Source of the DNA: Dryomyza anilis
Lineage: Eukaryota; Arthropoda; Insecta; Diptera; Dryomyzidae
Length of the DNA: 64,000 nt
Assembly: GCA_951804985.1 (NCBI GenBank)
Contig: OX638135.1
Location: 5,402,093-5,466,092, forward strand
Reading direction: 5' to 3'
Position numbers and translations under genes: made by a program. Each line of letters starts with the position of its first letter. Position 1 is the stretch's first letter. The notes beneath the pieces are model-generated. The model did not search any database. It was not told where the DNA came from and saw only the letters and a list, made by a program, of their open reading frames with translations. Positions 1 to 11,280 of the stretch are shown here, piece after piece.

Positions 1-307
1 GCGAATTAACAACACAACACCAATATAGAAAATACTGTATGGAAATATATATTGTATAGAAAGAACTTCAGTCGAGCTCTCTCACCATTTGAGCTGCGCG
101 AATTATATTTGTACTCAAATTGGTGTGACCTAAAGTTTAATGCCGAATTCAAACGGCGGGTGAAAGCTTTTCATCGTCAATGTAGGTTTGCCATTTACTG
201 CGGAGAAGTAGCGTTTTTTATGAAAAAGGTGTTAACAGCAGCAGGGGATCGCATCGGGAACCTTTCGGTTCGTAGTCGAATGCACCAGCGACTTTTCACT
301 CGTAGTC
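1..307 (-). repeat. tRNA-derived SINE, partial, cut by window start
   Basis: The stretch matches, on the minus strand, the SINE seen complete at 22729-23068: the plus-strand text reads through the gagctctctcaccatttgag block, the GTAGGTTTGCCATTTACTGC block and the tRNA-like head with GGGATCGCATCGGGAACC. The last bases of the head (the gtagcgtcggtag start of the SINE) are missing at 307. Bases 1-60 also recur at 3939-4010 and 4360-4430, so they belong to a larger shared unit rather than to the SINE proper. No protein is expected; the short ORF here is incidental. Confidence 0.7.
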
Positions 308-985
308 ACAATTTTAGAGATTTTTAATGATTTAAAATTTCATGATATTGGTTTTTTATTTATTGTATTACTAAAATATATAGGGGTAAAGTGGGACAAG
401 TTTTGAAAATAATTTTTAAATTATTTTAAAGGATCTATTCGATATAATACCGTTTATAAGTCTTTAAATTGATTTTTGAGTGAAACGTATATTAAGGATA
501 AAAAAATTATAATAAGGTAATAAAAAATAATGGTAATGCAAGAAAAAATTAGAAAAATTATTAACATCTCAGTAACTACTTAAGAAAATACGAAAAATAA
601 AGTGCAAGTTCGACAAGTTCGAACATTTCATCTATACAGGCCGCTTACAGATATTGCAGTTCACTGAATTGTTGAAATTTAATTTCTTTGACTTTTATGG
701 GTGGAAATTGTAAAAAAATCTTCTTCTTCTGATGAATTTTAAGAATATTTACCGATGTATTATTGTTCAAGGTTCGCTTCTCGACACTCTTCTGCAATTC
801 AGATCATATTTCAGGTGATGTCAAAATGATGCTTTTTATTGGTTACGTTACCTACTTTACACCAGTAAATTATTCTTACTTTACACCAATATCACAATTT
901 TACATAACTTTTTACCATATACACAATGTTAAATTATTTGCAAAACGATCATTTTAAACGCCACCAGTACTCTAAAAAGCGTACT

Positions 986-1156
986 GTAGCGTCGGTAGCT
1001 CAAGGTTAGTGCATTGGACTGCGAGCCGAAAGGTCCCCGGTTCAAGCCTGGCTAACAACATCTTTTCATAGAAACATTTTTCTATACCGCGCTACCTATC
1101 GACAGTAAATGGCACACCTACAAGAGTAAAACATTGCTTATGAAAAGCTCACAGCA
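986..1156 (+). repeat. tRNA-derived SINE, 5' part
   Basis: The sequence starts gtagcgtcggtagctc and carries an A-box-like TAGCTCAAGGTTAGTGC and a B-box-like GGTTCAAGCCT, the internal RNA polymerase III promoter layout of a tRNA. It then runs into the same body as the SINE at 22729-23068 (TACCTATCGACAGTAAATGG and AGTAAAACATTGC blocks) and stops at about 1156. It is too diverged and too long to be a functional tRNA gene. The matching piece in repeat copy 2 is at 5401-5572. Confidence 0.8.
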
Positions 1157-1157
1157 T

Positions 1158-1563
1158 AGCTCAAAATTGTGAGAGAGCTTTTATACAAAAACCGAAATCA
1201 AAACCGAAACCGTTTCGTTATAAAAACTAAAAACCGAAACCGTAACCGAACCCGAATCGCGGAAAAAACCGAAATCGAAACCATTATTCGTTTAGGTTTC
1301 AATCCTTGTTTCTGTGTATTCAAATTTAATTTAAAATCCGGAATTGCTTATTGATGAGTTTAAACTTTTAGAATCTAAGGCTAATGATCCGGCATACAAT
1401 TTTTGCAAATAATAATATTGAAATGTTTTGGAGATCAATAGGAAATTAAAAAAAAAACAACGTAACGAGCTATTATATGAAAATGCATATAAATTTCTAA
1501 AAAAAATATAACGTTGCCACATAGCAGTGCTTGCGCTGAAAGAATTTTTTCCAAACTTGGCAT
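1158..1563. other. Segment present only in repeat copy 1
   Basis: Aligning the two long repeat copies shows about 406 bases here that are absent at 5571 in copy 2. The segment is flanked by GCAT on both sides (1154-1157 and 1560-1563), which fits an insertion with a 4-bp target duplication but could be chance. It contains a simple AACCGAAACC-type low-complexity tract (1180-1300) and one arm of a 17-bp inverted repeat (1527-1543). No coding sense is seen. A deletion in copy 2 is the alternative. Confidence 0.5.
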
Positions 1564-1777
1564 AATAAAGAATAGACTGACTAACCGACTGAAAGTCAGT
1601 ACGTGTCAGTCTATGCTGTCTGCATTAATCTTATTGGATAACAATGAACTAGAGGAGTAGATACCAAGTTGTGAACTTGTGACTAAATATCGAAACGATA
1701 TTAAAAAAAAATAAACATTTTCGCAATGTGGCATCCAGTCCTCCAGTGCATTGTTAGACTTCTTTCAGCGCAAGCAC
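1527..1777. repeat. Perfect 17-bp inverted repeat pair
   Basis: GTGCTTGCGCTGAAAGA at 1527-1543 is matched by its exact reverse complement at 1761-1777, 217 bases away. The 7-mers gccacat and atgtggc lie just outside and inside the arms. Between the arms lies a small palindrome (1572-1614) with 10-bp arms ATAGACTGAC and GTCAGTCTAT. Only the right arm exists in copy 2 (from about 5762). The layout suggests ends of a small non-autonomous DNA element, but no target duplication was found. Confidence 0.45.
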
Positions 1778-2691
1778 TTTTTTAAAAAGTGCATTACATT
1801 TAAAAATAATTATATGCCTCATAGACTATTTTTTTAAACTTGTTATACTTAACTTATTTTATTTATTTTAAACAATCAACTATATTCGTGCCTTTGTTTT
1901 TTTTAATGAATAATTTTTGTTATATTGTTAATAAAAAAAAGAAAAAAAATATAACTGTTGCGACTTTTTTTTCCACTGTGCGATTTTTTTTTTACACTTT
2001 TTAAAAATTCCTAACGATAACCCTGGCTGTGAAGTGTATATAGGGTTACCACGCTGTGCTATAAAAAAGTGTTTTCGTGGGATTTTAAAAATTACCCGTG
2101 GGAATCAAATAATATTCCCCGAATTTTTGGAAATTGCCTGTTGAGCAACCTTTAACCCACGTAAAACCATTTTTAACCCTTTTAGACCCAACAAATCAAT
2201 TTTATTGATATCTAATAATAATTTTTTAATAAAATATTAAACCATTAGGACCTAAAATCATTTTATTGATATTTTAAATAACGTTTAAGATTTTTTTACA
2301 TAATAATATATACTAATTCATATAAAATATTTTGATTTTACACAAATTTTCTATACAATTTTATTTCGACCCGGTTTACCAATAAATAAAGTTTTAAAAT
2401 TAACTATTTTGACTTAAAGATAAATTTTTCAAATTTTGTTGAAGTTTATCTAAAAACGAATTGATTCAATACGTTTTATCGTTCTTTCATTGTGAGCAAA
2501 TCATTTTGATTGCTGTTAACCCATACACACCCAAACGTAAAAATGATTTATATAAGTTTTGAGATTTATTTTCTGAAAAACAATTGCGACCCGTGATAAT
2601 CTTTTAGATTAAGCCATCCAGACCCAATATTTATTATTGAAATATTTGAGATTGTCTCAAATTAGTTGAATATTTTTACACCCAACACAAT

Positions 2692-3306
2692 TACCAGTTG
2701 GGAATGTTAGATCACATGGGAAATTTTAAATTTGGTGTTATTATGATAGTTAGGATTATCAAAATTATAGTCGGTCTAAGCCGACTATAAAAACTCTACA
2801 CATATGTGTGATTACCATTCAAAGTGGTATATTGGTCACCAGGGTATACGAATCCTGAAAATAATTACAAACTTTCAATCGCTGAAGAATTTCCATTCAT
2901 TTGATATTCATATTTACAAATAGGTAGGTGTACCGAATATCGATTTTTTTTTGGAACCACAAGTCGCATCGGCGGAAAATATTATTTTCATGTATTTGAG
3001 CATGATTTCAATATATATTTGACCAAAAAAGCACGTATAGAGTAAAATTGATCTGTAGATGTAAATTTAATATGAGGTATTTTTTAATATAAATTTTTCG
3101 CGTATATAAGTAATCTGAATTATAACTTTGATTTATCTAACTCTTCAATTGTTTAAGTAGTAGTAAGGATTTCAACAGACAGACGGACGGACAGACGGAC
3201 ATCGTTAAATCGACTCAAGAGGTCATGCTGATCAAGAATATATATTCTTTTCCATACCGGAGAAGCTTCCTACTGGGTGTTACAAACGGCGTACCAAACT
3301 ATAAAA
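2692..3306 (-). mobile_element. DINE-1/Helentron-like non-autonomous element, copy A
   Basis: The block matches four other copies in the window. It carries, in reverse, the family marks: ccagttggga terminus, an 8-bp stem hairpin with a 6-base loop (2767-2788), a gtatacgaatcctgaaaat segment, a short GACAGACGGAC microsatellite (3176-3202) and the conserved 5' block with ttctttttccataccgga-like sequence. Repeat copy 2 lacks it at the equivalent site (6730), so it arrived after the two copies separated or was lost. Its distal end lacks the tataccct terminus seen in copies B, C and E. Assignment to DINE-1 rests on known features of that family (GTCT microsatellite, 3' hairpin). Confidence 0.75.
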
Positions 3307-3307
3307 T

Positions 3308-3878
3308 ATGGCGGCTCTGACAGCATTTTTTCAATTTGGAAACGATATTATTGAATTTGAGCAAACTAACTGCGAGACCCCTACCCAAGATTTAATACCT
3401 CATGCCTTGGAGTTTCATCAGTAGGTTGTTCCATTAGGAAGCTACAAAGAACTGTAAATGACGGCATTATGACCCTTCAAAATTTGAAAATTTACACAAA
3501 GAGCTAGAATCCAATCCTGGTATACTTGTGCTCGACTTATCTTCCCTAGAATACCTCAGAGAACTTTGAGAAATCTCTAACGGATTTGTTCCATCATGGA
3601 CAACTTTGAACGTGTTCCTGACCCGAAGATATAGGACACTCGAAGCTGTTGATGATATGAAGCCATCGACTTCAAGTAACAGCCGAGATGATTCTGGACC
3701 CGAATCTTGGGGAGAAACTGTGAATACATATCATATATGTATTTCTCAGACCCATTGCGCATTTGGACCCTCACATAATACAGATCCAAGACTCATATTT
3801 GCGAAGCTAACCCAGTGGGAATTTGAAGAGGACCTTTGCCCATTATGCAAAGCCCAACACACTCTCAAGTCATGTTAA
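3308..3878 (+). pseudogene. BEL/Pao gag fragment, deleted and frameshifted
   Basis: An ATG at 3308 opens the same gag start as at 6740 (MAALTAF, then FGNDIIEFEQ) and stops at about 3423. After a deletion the text resumes as later gag: LCS(T)YLP, NFEKSLTD, then in another frame LNVFLTRRYRTLE to LCPLCKAQHTL at 3606-3878. That last part closely matches the minus-strand gag at 40750-41412, including the first half of a C-x2-C-x4-H zinc knuckle. Known role of the family: capsid/nucleocapsid for retrotransposon particles. This copy cannot encode a full protein. Confidence 0.75.
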
Positions 3879-4612
3879 TTTTCTTTTTTTTTATTAAAAT
3901 TTGGAGTTCCCAAAATAAAAATTGTGTAGCGGTAAATCGAATTAACAACAAAACACCAGCAACTCCAAGCACAATATAGAATATACTGTATAGAAATATA
4001 TATTGTATAGAAAGAACTTCAGTCGAGCTCTCTCACCATTTGAGCTGCGCATGTTATATTTGTACTCAAATTGGTGGGACCTATAGTTTAATGCCGAATC
4101 CAAACGGCGGGTGAAAACTTTTCATAGGCAATGTTTTACTCTCGTAGGTTTTCCATTTATTGCTGAGAAGTAGCGTAGAAGTAGCGTTTTCTATGAAGAA
4201 TACAGATCCAAGACTCATATTTGCGAAGCCAACCCAGTGGGAATTTGAAGTGGACCTTTGCCCATTATGCAAAGCCCAACACACTCTCAAGGCATGTTAA
4301 TTTTCTTTTTTTTTTATTAAAATTTGGAGTTCCCAAAATAAAAATTGTGTAGCGGTAAATCGAATTAACAACAAAACACCAGCAACTCCAAGCACAATAT
4401 GGAATATACTGTATAGAAATATATATTGTATAGAAAGAACTTCAGTCGAGCTCTCTCACCATTTGAGCTGCGCGTGTTATATTTGTACTCAAATTGGTGG
4501 GACCTACAGTTTAATGCCGAATCCAAACGGCGGGTGAAAACTTTTCATAGGCAATGTTTTACTCTCGTAGGTTTTCCATTTATTGCCGAGAAGTAGCGTT
4601 TTCTATGAAGAA
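3778..4612. repeat. Tandem duplication of ~0.42 kb
   Basis: The stretch from aatacagatccaagactc at 3778 is repeated from 4199, and the copies run to ctatgaagaa at about 4200 and 4612. The unit holds the end of the BEL gag fragment, a T-rich spacer and the distal part of a minus-strand SINE. The first unit has an 11-base extra piece (gtagcgtagaa) near its end. The junction falls inside the SINE, so the duplication postdates SINE insertion here. Confidence 0.75.
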
Positions 4613-4700
4613 GGTGTAACAGCCGCAGGGAATCGAATCGGGAACCTTTCGGCTCGTAGTCGAACGCACCAGCATTAACCAGACGAACTACCGACGCTAC
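4430..4700 (-). repeat. tRNA-derived SINE, near complete
   Basis: Read on the minus strand, it starts gtagcgtcggtagttcgtc at 4700, with A-box-like TAGTTCGTCTGGTTA and B-box-like GATTCGATTCC, and continues through the shared body to the gagctcgactgaag region. A truncated sister lies at about 4010-4200 inside the tandem duplication. The copy at 22729-23068 is the best-delimited member. Confidence 0.75.
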
Positions 4701-6730
4701 ACAATTTTAGAGATTTTTAATGATTTAAAATTTCATGATATTGGTTTTTTATTTATTGTATTACTAAAATATATAGGGGTAAAGTGGGACAAGTTTTGAA
4801 AATAATTTTTAAATTATTTCAAAGGATCTATTCGATATAATACCATTTATAAGTCTTTAAATTGATTTTTGAGTGAAACGTATATTAAGGATAAAAAAAT
4901 TATAATAAGGTAATAAAAAATAATGGTAATGCAAGAAAAAATTAGAAAAATTATTAACATCTCAGTAACTACTTAAGAAAATACGAAAAATAAAGTGCAA
5001 GTTCAACAAGTTCGAACATTTCATCTATACAGGCCGCTTACAGATATTGCAGTTCACTGAATTGTTGAAATTTAATTTCTTTGACTTTTATGGGTGGAAA
5101 TTGTAAAAAAAATCTTCTTCTTCTGATGAATTTTAAGAATATTTACCAATGTATTCTTGTTCAAGGTTCGCTTCTCGACACTCTTCTGCAATTCAGATCA
5201 TATTTCAGGTGATGTCAAAATGATGCTTTTCATTGGTTACGTTACCCACTTTACCCCAGAAAATGATTCTTACTTTACACCAATATCACAATTCTACATA
5301 ACTTTTCACCATATACACAATGTTAAATTATTTGCAAAACCAGTTTGCATTTCAAATATTCGATCATTTTAAACACCACCAGCACTCTAAAAAGCGTACT
5401 GTAGCGTCGGTAGCTCACGGTTAGTACATTGGACTGCGAGCCGAAAGGTCCCCGGTTCATGCCTGGCTAACAACATATTTTCATAGAAACATTTTTCTAA
5501 ACCGCACTACCTCTCGACAGTAAATGGCACACCTACGAAAGTAAAACATTGATTATGAAAAGCTCACAGCATAAAGAATAGACTGACTAACCGACAGAGA
5601 GTCAGTACGTGTCAGTCTATGCTGTCTGCCATAAACTTATTGAATAACAATGAACTAGAGGAGTAGATACCAAGTTGTGAACTTGTGACTAAATATCGAA
5701 ACGATATTACAAAAAAAATAAACACATTTTCGCAATGTGGCATCCACTCCTCCAGTGCATTGTTAGACTTCTTTCAGCGCAAGCAGTTTTTTAAACAGTG
5801 AATTACATTTAAAAATAATTATATACCCTAATGACTCAGAGACTATTTTTTTAAACTTGTTATACTTATATTTATTTTAATTGTTTTTAAACAATCATTT
5901 ATGTTCGTGCCTTTGTTTTTTTTTAATGAATTATTTTTGTTATATTGTTAATAAAAAAAAGAAAAAAATAAAATTGTTGCGACTTTTTTTTCCACTGTGC
6001 GACTTTTTTTGACACTTTTTGAAAATTCTCCACGGTAACCCTGGCTGTGAAGTGTATATAGGGTTGCCACGCTGTGCTATAAAAATGTGTATCGTGGGAT
6101 TTTAAAAATTGCCCGTGGGAATCAAAGAATATTCCCAGAATATTCGGAAATTGCCTTTTGAGCAATCTTTAACCCACGTAAAACCATTTTTAAATCTTTT
6201 AGACCCAACAAATCAATTTTATTGATATCTAATAATAATTTTATTATTTTTTTATTATTATTATTAGATATCATTTTATTGATATTTTAAATAACGTTTA
6301 AGATTTTTTTACATAATAATATATACTAATTCATATAAAATATTTTTGATTTTAAAGAAATTGACAGAAAAAAACGTAAAACTGTTCGATACAATTTTAT
6401 TTCTACCCGGTTTTCCAATAAATAAAGTTTTAAAATTAACTATTTTGACCCAAAGATAAATTTTTCAAATGTTGTTAAAGTTTATCTAAAAACGAATTGA
6501 TTCAATACGTTTTTATCGTTCTTTCATTGTGAACAAATCATTTTGATTGCTGTTAACCCATACACACCCAAACATAAAAATGATTTATATATAAGTTTTC
6601 AGATTTATTTTCTAAAAAACAAATGCGACCTGTGATAATCTTTTAGATTAAGCCATCCAGACCCAATATTTATTATTGAAATATTTGAGATTGTCTCCAA
6701 TTAGTTGAATATTTTTAAATCCAACACAAT
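4701..6730. repeat. Long dispersed repeat, copy 2
   Basis: This is the partner of 308-2691. It lacks the 406-base segment of copy 1 and differs by scattered substitutions and indels, for example an expanded attattattatt stretch near 6243. It is preceded by the SINE at 4430-4700 and followed directly by a BEL gag start at 6740 without the DINE-1-like insertion. No coding potential was seen in it. Confidence 0.75.
5401..5572 (+). repeat. tRNA-derived SINE, 5' part
   Basis: The counterpart of 986-1156: gtagcgtcggtagctcacgg at 5401, a B-box-like GGTTCATGCCT and the same truncated body ending gctcacagcat. It is shared between the two repeat copies, so it was already part of the unit before they diverged. 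Confidence 0.75.
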
Positions 6731-6739
6731 AATAAAAAA

Positions 6740-6945
6740 ATGGCGGCTCTGACAGCATTTCTTCAATTTGGAAACGATATTATTGAATTTGAGCAAAGTA
6801 ATTGCGAGACCCCTACCCAAGATTTAATACCTCATGCCTTGGAGTTTCATCAGAAGCAGCTTACATTTCTGTGGGATAATTTGCAAGCTTCGTATCATTC
6901 TGTACGAAGTGAAGCCGACAATACAAGATACAAACTCCAATTTTA
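6740..6945 (+). pseudogene. BEL/Pao gag N-terminal fragment
   Basis: A 68-residue frame starts MAALTAF and includes IIEFEQ, HALEFHQKQL and FLWDNLQASYHSV. The pattern parallels the gag start at 50088 on the minus strand (MASPDSF, NIVEFEADF, ALEVHREEIKSIW), so it is the N-terminal end of a BEL/Pao gag. It ends at a stop after 68 residues with no knuckle or downstream pol, so it is a truncated remnant. Confidence 0.65.
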
Positions 6946-9368
6946 AAACATAAGTTCTCTCTGTACAACCCTTTTTAAATTTTTAAAATCGGTTGAGTGG
7001 TTCCGAAAATATTGAATTTCACCCGATTTCAGAGCGTTTGCCGTAAGCGGCGTTTATGCCCGTAAGAACGAAATGTATACGGAACGTTTACGTGGTTTAT
7101 TGGGTAATTATGAAAAATACACCAACACATCTAAAACTATGAGTTGTCGAACTTTTATCGAACTTTCAAAATAGTTATAGTTTTACAATTACATATGCAT
7201 ATTTTCTAAAAACTATGGCGCTTTAGTATAGACAATTTAAAGTCAAATTTAAATTTAAAATCAGAGTTCGGAAAGTCACATAATGACTCACTCATGCATA
7301 ATCCGCATAAGTCAGAAAGCACACATTGAATTTTACTACACACGACATGAGTAAGAGAAAAAATCTGACTTTCACTCTGCGCATAAATGTTTAATTATCG
7401 GAGAGTAAAAACTTTACTACTCATGAGTCTTGTCATAAACTCATTTATTTTTCTCCTCTCGAGGGAGTAGCATTATGCATTTTATCTTTTTCTCATACTC
7501 ATAAAAGTACAAAGTCAAATTATATAAACATGTTGCTCATTTTTTGTAAGTATGCAACGAGTAAGCGACGTTGCCAGACGAGTTGCGTTGAAACTTAAAA
7601 TGTTTTTTTTTATAAACAATGCCTGATTTACATTTTCTTCTGTGAGATACACCGTATCATTTCTTTATAAAATTGCTATAATATATAAATGAAACAGAAA
7701 TATGTTAAAAAAGAAAAATATAAATATACTATAATTTGTTTGACGAAAAACAAAATAAACAAAATCAGCTGCCAATCCGTTCGGATTTTCAAAAACTTAA
7801 ATGTGTATCTTGGTAGGACAGTGACAGTGACGGTGCAGGCACTCAAGATAACATTCAATAAATTATATCACTTTAGATAAAAACAGTTAAATATGCAGCA
7901 TAAGCACTTTATTTGCCGATGCCGCTGAAATTAACTTAACTCGGGGATTGGATGATAGGCAAGTGGAATCTGAAAACAACAAGAAAGCATGGTCAGAGTT
8001 CTGATGAAAAAAAATTGATTTAAATGTTAAAATTGTAAATAGTATTATATATTTGCATTTTTTATGCTTTTTTTTAGCAATATTTCAATACAGATTGTCA
8101 ACACTGATCGCTGCACGCTGCAAAAAAAGGGCTCTCCCAAACATAATTTTGCAGACATTAACATGTATGTTTGGAATTTTATGTAAACACAATATATAAT
8201 TGACAGATAAATCATTTGTAAACACGTATTGAGACTTGAACAGTGTAGTAATGAGCTCTGACGTATATTATCATCACGGAAACATTTTAATGTTGCCCCT
8301 TTAAATGGTGTATATTCTAATGGAAACATAATAATTACTACATCCAAATAATATAAATATTTGAACCGAAACATAAATATGTTCAAATTAAAACGTGATT
8401 TTGAACGACCTGAATATAAATATGTTTCCAGTGAAACATATCAGTTGTTTCAGTATAAAAAGTGGTATGTTTGCATAGAAACATATTTAAATATTTTTGG
8501 AAAAAAATTCTGAAAATAAAAATAAAATGTTGTTTTTTTATTTATTTTTATTAAAAATCTTTAAACTTGCACAGTGGAAAATTATAATAATAGAATTCAT
8601 ATACAAATTTTTAAATGCATAAATAATTGGTTTAAAACTGCAAGTACAAGTGACAGCATCAATGAATGCACAATTTCACCAGCAGACGCTAAACCAGACG
8701 ATCCAGGCTCGATTTATACTTGAAACAGTTACAGTTGGTCTCAGTACAGCACATAGCGTAGGAATTCACGGATGCTTTTGTAAAAAAACATGCCAAATTC
8801 TGTTTGAAAATCGAAACACTGATTTTTATTTGTGGTATTTTCACATTAGTTTCAGAAATTATATACTGCACTATATTATACTCTGTTACTATTAGTACTT
8901 TTTGTAACACAATTTATATATTTATTTAATTTACAAATAACAATATTAGTACCGACGCGAACACGTTTTCGCAACGAACAACAAAAGACACGTACGCATA
9001 CTTCCCTATACCCTATACATACTTCAAACGACGACAAAAGAGGCGTGGTAGAAAATTCTGCTCAACGAGTGCTAACTTCGTATACAAGAAGAATGTTGCA
9101 AGAATATATTTATTTAAATCCTATTTCTTTTTTGTTTGTTTTTAAACATCAATAAGTTCAAACGATGGGAAAAAATGGCGTATGTAGAAAATGTTGCACA
9201 ACGTTGCCAACTTCGTCTGTCGATAAATTATCGAATTAAGACGAGCGTGGCGAATATACGTTGTATTCAGATTTGATTAGCATTTTCTGTGTTTCGAAAC
9301 ATAGTTTTAACCAAGGAAATTGCCAAGAAATAATTTATTCAAATGCAATTAAAATTTTATGTTTGTAT
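6946..9368. other. AT-rich stretch without recognised gene
   Basis: No ORF here has family motifs. Small structures are visible: an 11-bp perfect inverted repeat AAATATGTTTC/GAAACATATTT (8418-8428 and 8478-8488), an 8-bp GAAAGTCA/TGACTTTC pair around 7268-7377, and a gacagtgacagtgacggtg run near 7820. The 113-residue minus-strand ORF at 8045-8386 has no recognisable domain. Confidence 0.5.
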
Positions 9369-9640
9369 TGTAACGAACTACCTGGCGGTCAAAGGCTGGG
9401 GTAACCTCAGCGGCGGTCCAGGGGTAGGTCGACAAATTATTTATTTGTATCAGGGGTACCTTGCAAGATAAACTCAACTCTTAGCCTAGTCAGTTCAGTG
9501 AAAACACCCACGTTTTTAATTTCAATAGTTGGGTTTAATGAATTAATAGTTCTTAAACTAACAAATAATAATAATTGGTGATATAATGATAATAAATGAA
9601 ATAAGCGGGTCCCCGCCGGAAATATTCTGCCGACGCTGAA
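9369..9640. other. Possible LTR-like or promoter-like stretch
   Basis: The sequence starts TGTAACGAACTACC and contains a cctagtcagttcagtg stretch resembling the initiator region of LTR elements, followed by a GC-rich block. No second copy, primer binding site or target duplication was found, so an LTR is only a guess. Confidence 0.2.
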
Positions 9641-11280
9641 CCCTCGGGTTTCGATGTTCTGGCTGGTTTCTTCGGTCTACGCTATTTTCTGCGCAACCCT
9701 CTGTTTATTGGGCGCGTGCCGCTGTAGGTTGCGTCACGGCGTATCGGTACCGCCCGTGGTCCCTCCTCTGTCCCCGGCTCCTTTGCCGGCTCACTTGATG
9801 ATTCTCCTCGGGCGGTCGCTACTAGGTAGTTCGGTCAATGACTCGGGTCTCTTCGGCTCACTGCCGATCTTCGTTGGTTGTCGTCACTCGCCGACTCGTT
9901 GGTTGCTACTGCGACTCGTTCGTATCGTCGGCCCTCGTACGTCTTCGGCCTGTGGTCGCTGCTCGTTCGCTGCTACTACTATGACTCGTTCGTGCCGTCC
10001 GCAACTCGTTCGTGCCGTCCGCAACTCGTTCGCTATTACTGCTATGACTCGTTCGTGTCGTCGGCAACTCGTTCGCTATTACTGCTGTGACTCGTTCGGG
10101 CCGTCGGCGACGCGGTTGTCTTCGGCTCGTGGTCGCTGCTCGTTCGCTACTACTGCTATGACTCGTTCGTGTCGTCCGCAACTCGTTCGCTGTTGCTGCT
10201 GTAACTCGTTCGTGTCGGCTACTCGTATATCTTCGACTCGTGGCCGCTGCTACTGCTATGACTCGTTCGTGTCGTCGGCAACTCGTTCACTCTTTCGGCT
10301 AAGACCCGTTCGTGTCGTCGGCGACTCGTTCACCGCTGCTGATATGACTCGTTCGGACCGTCGGCAACGCGGTTGTCTTCGGCTCGTGGTCGCTGCTACT
10401 GCTATGACTCGTTCGTTGTTGCTGCTGTAACTCGTTCGTGTCGTCTACTCGTATATCTTCGACTCGTGGCCGCTGCTACTGCTATGACCCGTTCGTGTCG
10501 TCGGCGACTCGTTCGTGTCGTCGGCAACTCGTTCGCTGTTGCTGCTGTGACTCGTTCGTGCTGTCGGTTATTCGGGTGGCTTCGACTCGGGTCGCTTCGG
10601 TTCGTGGCCGCTGCTCGTTGACCACTAATGCGACTCGTTTGTGTCGTAGATAACTCGGGTGTCTTCGGCTCGTCGCCGCTCCTCGTTGACTGCTACTGCG
10701 ACTCGTTCGCGCGGTCGGTAACTCGGGTGTCTTCGGCTCGTTGCCGCTGCTCGTTGACTGCTACTGCGACTCGTTCTCGCGATCGGTAACTCGGGTGTCT
10801 TCGGCTCGTTGCCGCTGCTCGTTGACTGCTACTGCGACTCGTTCGTACGGTCGGGAACTCGGGTGCCTTCGGCTCGTGGCCGCTGTTCGTGGGATTACTC
10901 GTTGTAGCGTTATGCTTAACTCGCTGGCGTGACGCGCAACTGATGCTCACTGCGGGTGCTCCGCTAGCACTCGTCAGGTTATATGAATTACAAAATGGCG
11001 ACTTACCACGAGGTGCTTGCTACTGATGCGATGAGTTCGTGTCGCTGGTGTTTCGGGTGTTTTCGGTTTCTTCGTCCCGGCTCGCTGGCTTTACTCGTTG
11101 TCTCGTCGTGTGCAACTCGCTGGTTATGCGTGTGACTGACGCTTCGCGGGCGCTCCACTGGCGCTCGTTGGTTTTGACAAAAATGGCGACTTACCACGAG
11201 GTGCGTGCTTTTGACTTTGCGCACCCTCGTCTGTCCGAGATTCCTCTTGTTAAATTTCCCGTTGCTTAGTTGGTTGTTCG
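9640..11280. repeat. GC-rich minisatellite-like block
   Basis: A sharply GC- and CpG-rich block in an AT-rich window, built from variants of gactcgttcgtgtcgtcgg and gctgctactgctatgactcg; the core ctcgttcg occurs about twenty times between 9900 and 10860. Higher-order repeats are visible: three 68-bp units from 10653 to 10856 with a partial fourth, and a ~188-bp diverged repeat sharing aaaatggcgacttaccacg (from 10992 and 11180). Long ORFs on both strands (such as 258 codons at 9654) are low-complexity Arg/Ser/Cys/Leu readings and are not credible genes. Confidence 0.8.
10653..10885. repeat. 68-bp tandem repeat, about 3.4 units
   Basis: Units start at 10653, 10721, 10789 and 10857, each opening actcgggtg and passing through gactgctactgcgactcg. 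Spacing is exactly 68 bases each time, with a few substitutions between units. Confidence 0.9.

Larger units (their letters stand above)
308..2691. repeat. Long dispersed repeat, copy 1
   Basis: This stretch is repeated at 4701-6730 with small indels and substitutions, starting at the same acaattttag and ending at the same ccaacacaat. A shorter piece of the family lies at 26630-26765. It is AT-rich and has no credible ORF. Within it lie a SINE head (986-1156), a copy-specific segment (1158-1563) and a palindromic stretch (1572-1614). It ends just before a BEL gag start in both copies, so it may be leader or LTR-derived sequence of a BEL-type element, but no LTR boundary was recognised. Confidence 0.75.

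Noticed and set aside
986..1062. tRNA gene
   Set aside because: Pol III boxes are present but the stem pairing is poor, the sequence runs into a SINE body, and other copies are scattered, so it is a tRNA-derived SINE.
8045..8386. 113-codon minus ORF
   Set aside because: Hydrophobic, AT-rich translation without a motif, lying over inverted repeats; likely incidental.
9654..10430. 258-codon ORF on the plus strand in the GC-rich block
   Set aside because: It is a low-complexity reading of minisatellite units. Similar long frames occur on both strands, and there is no domain or conserved start context.
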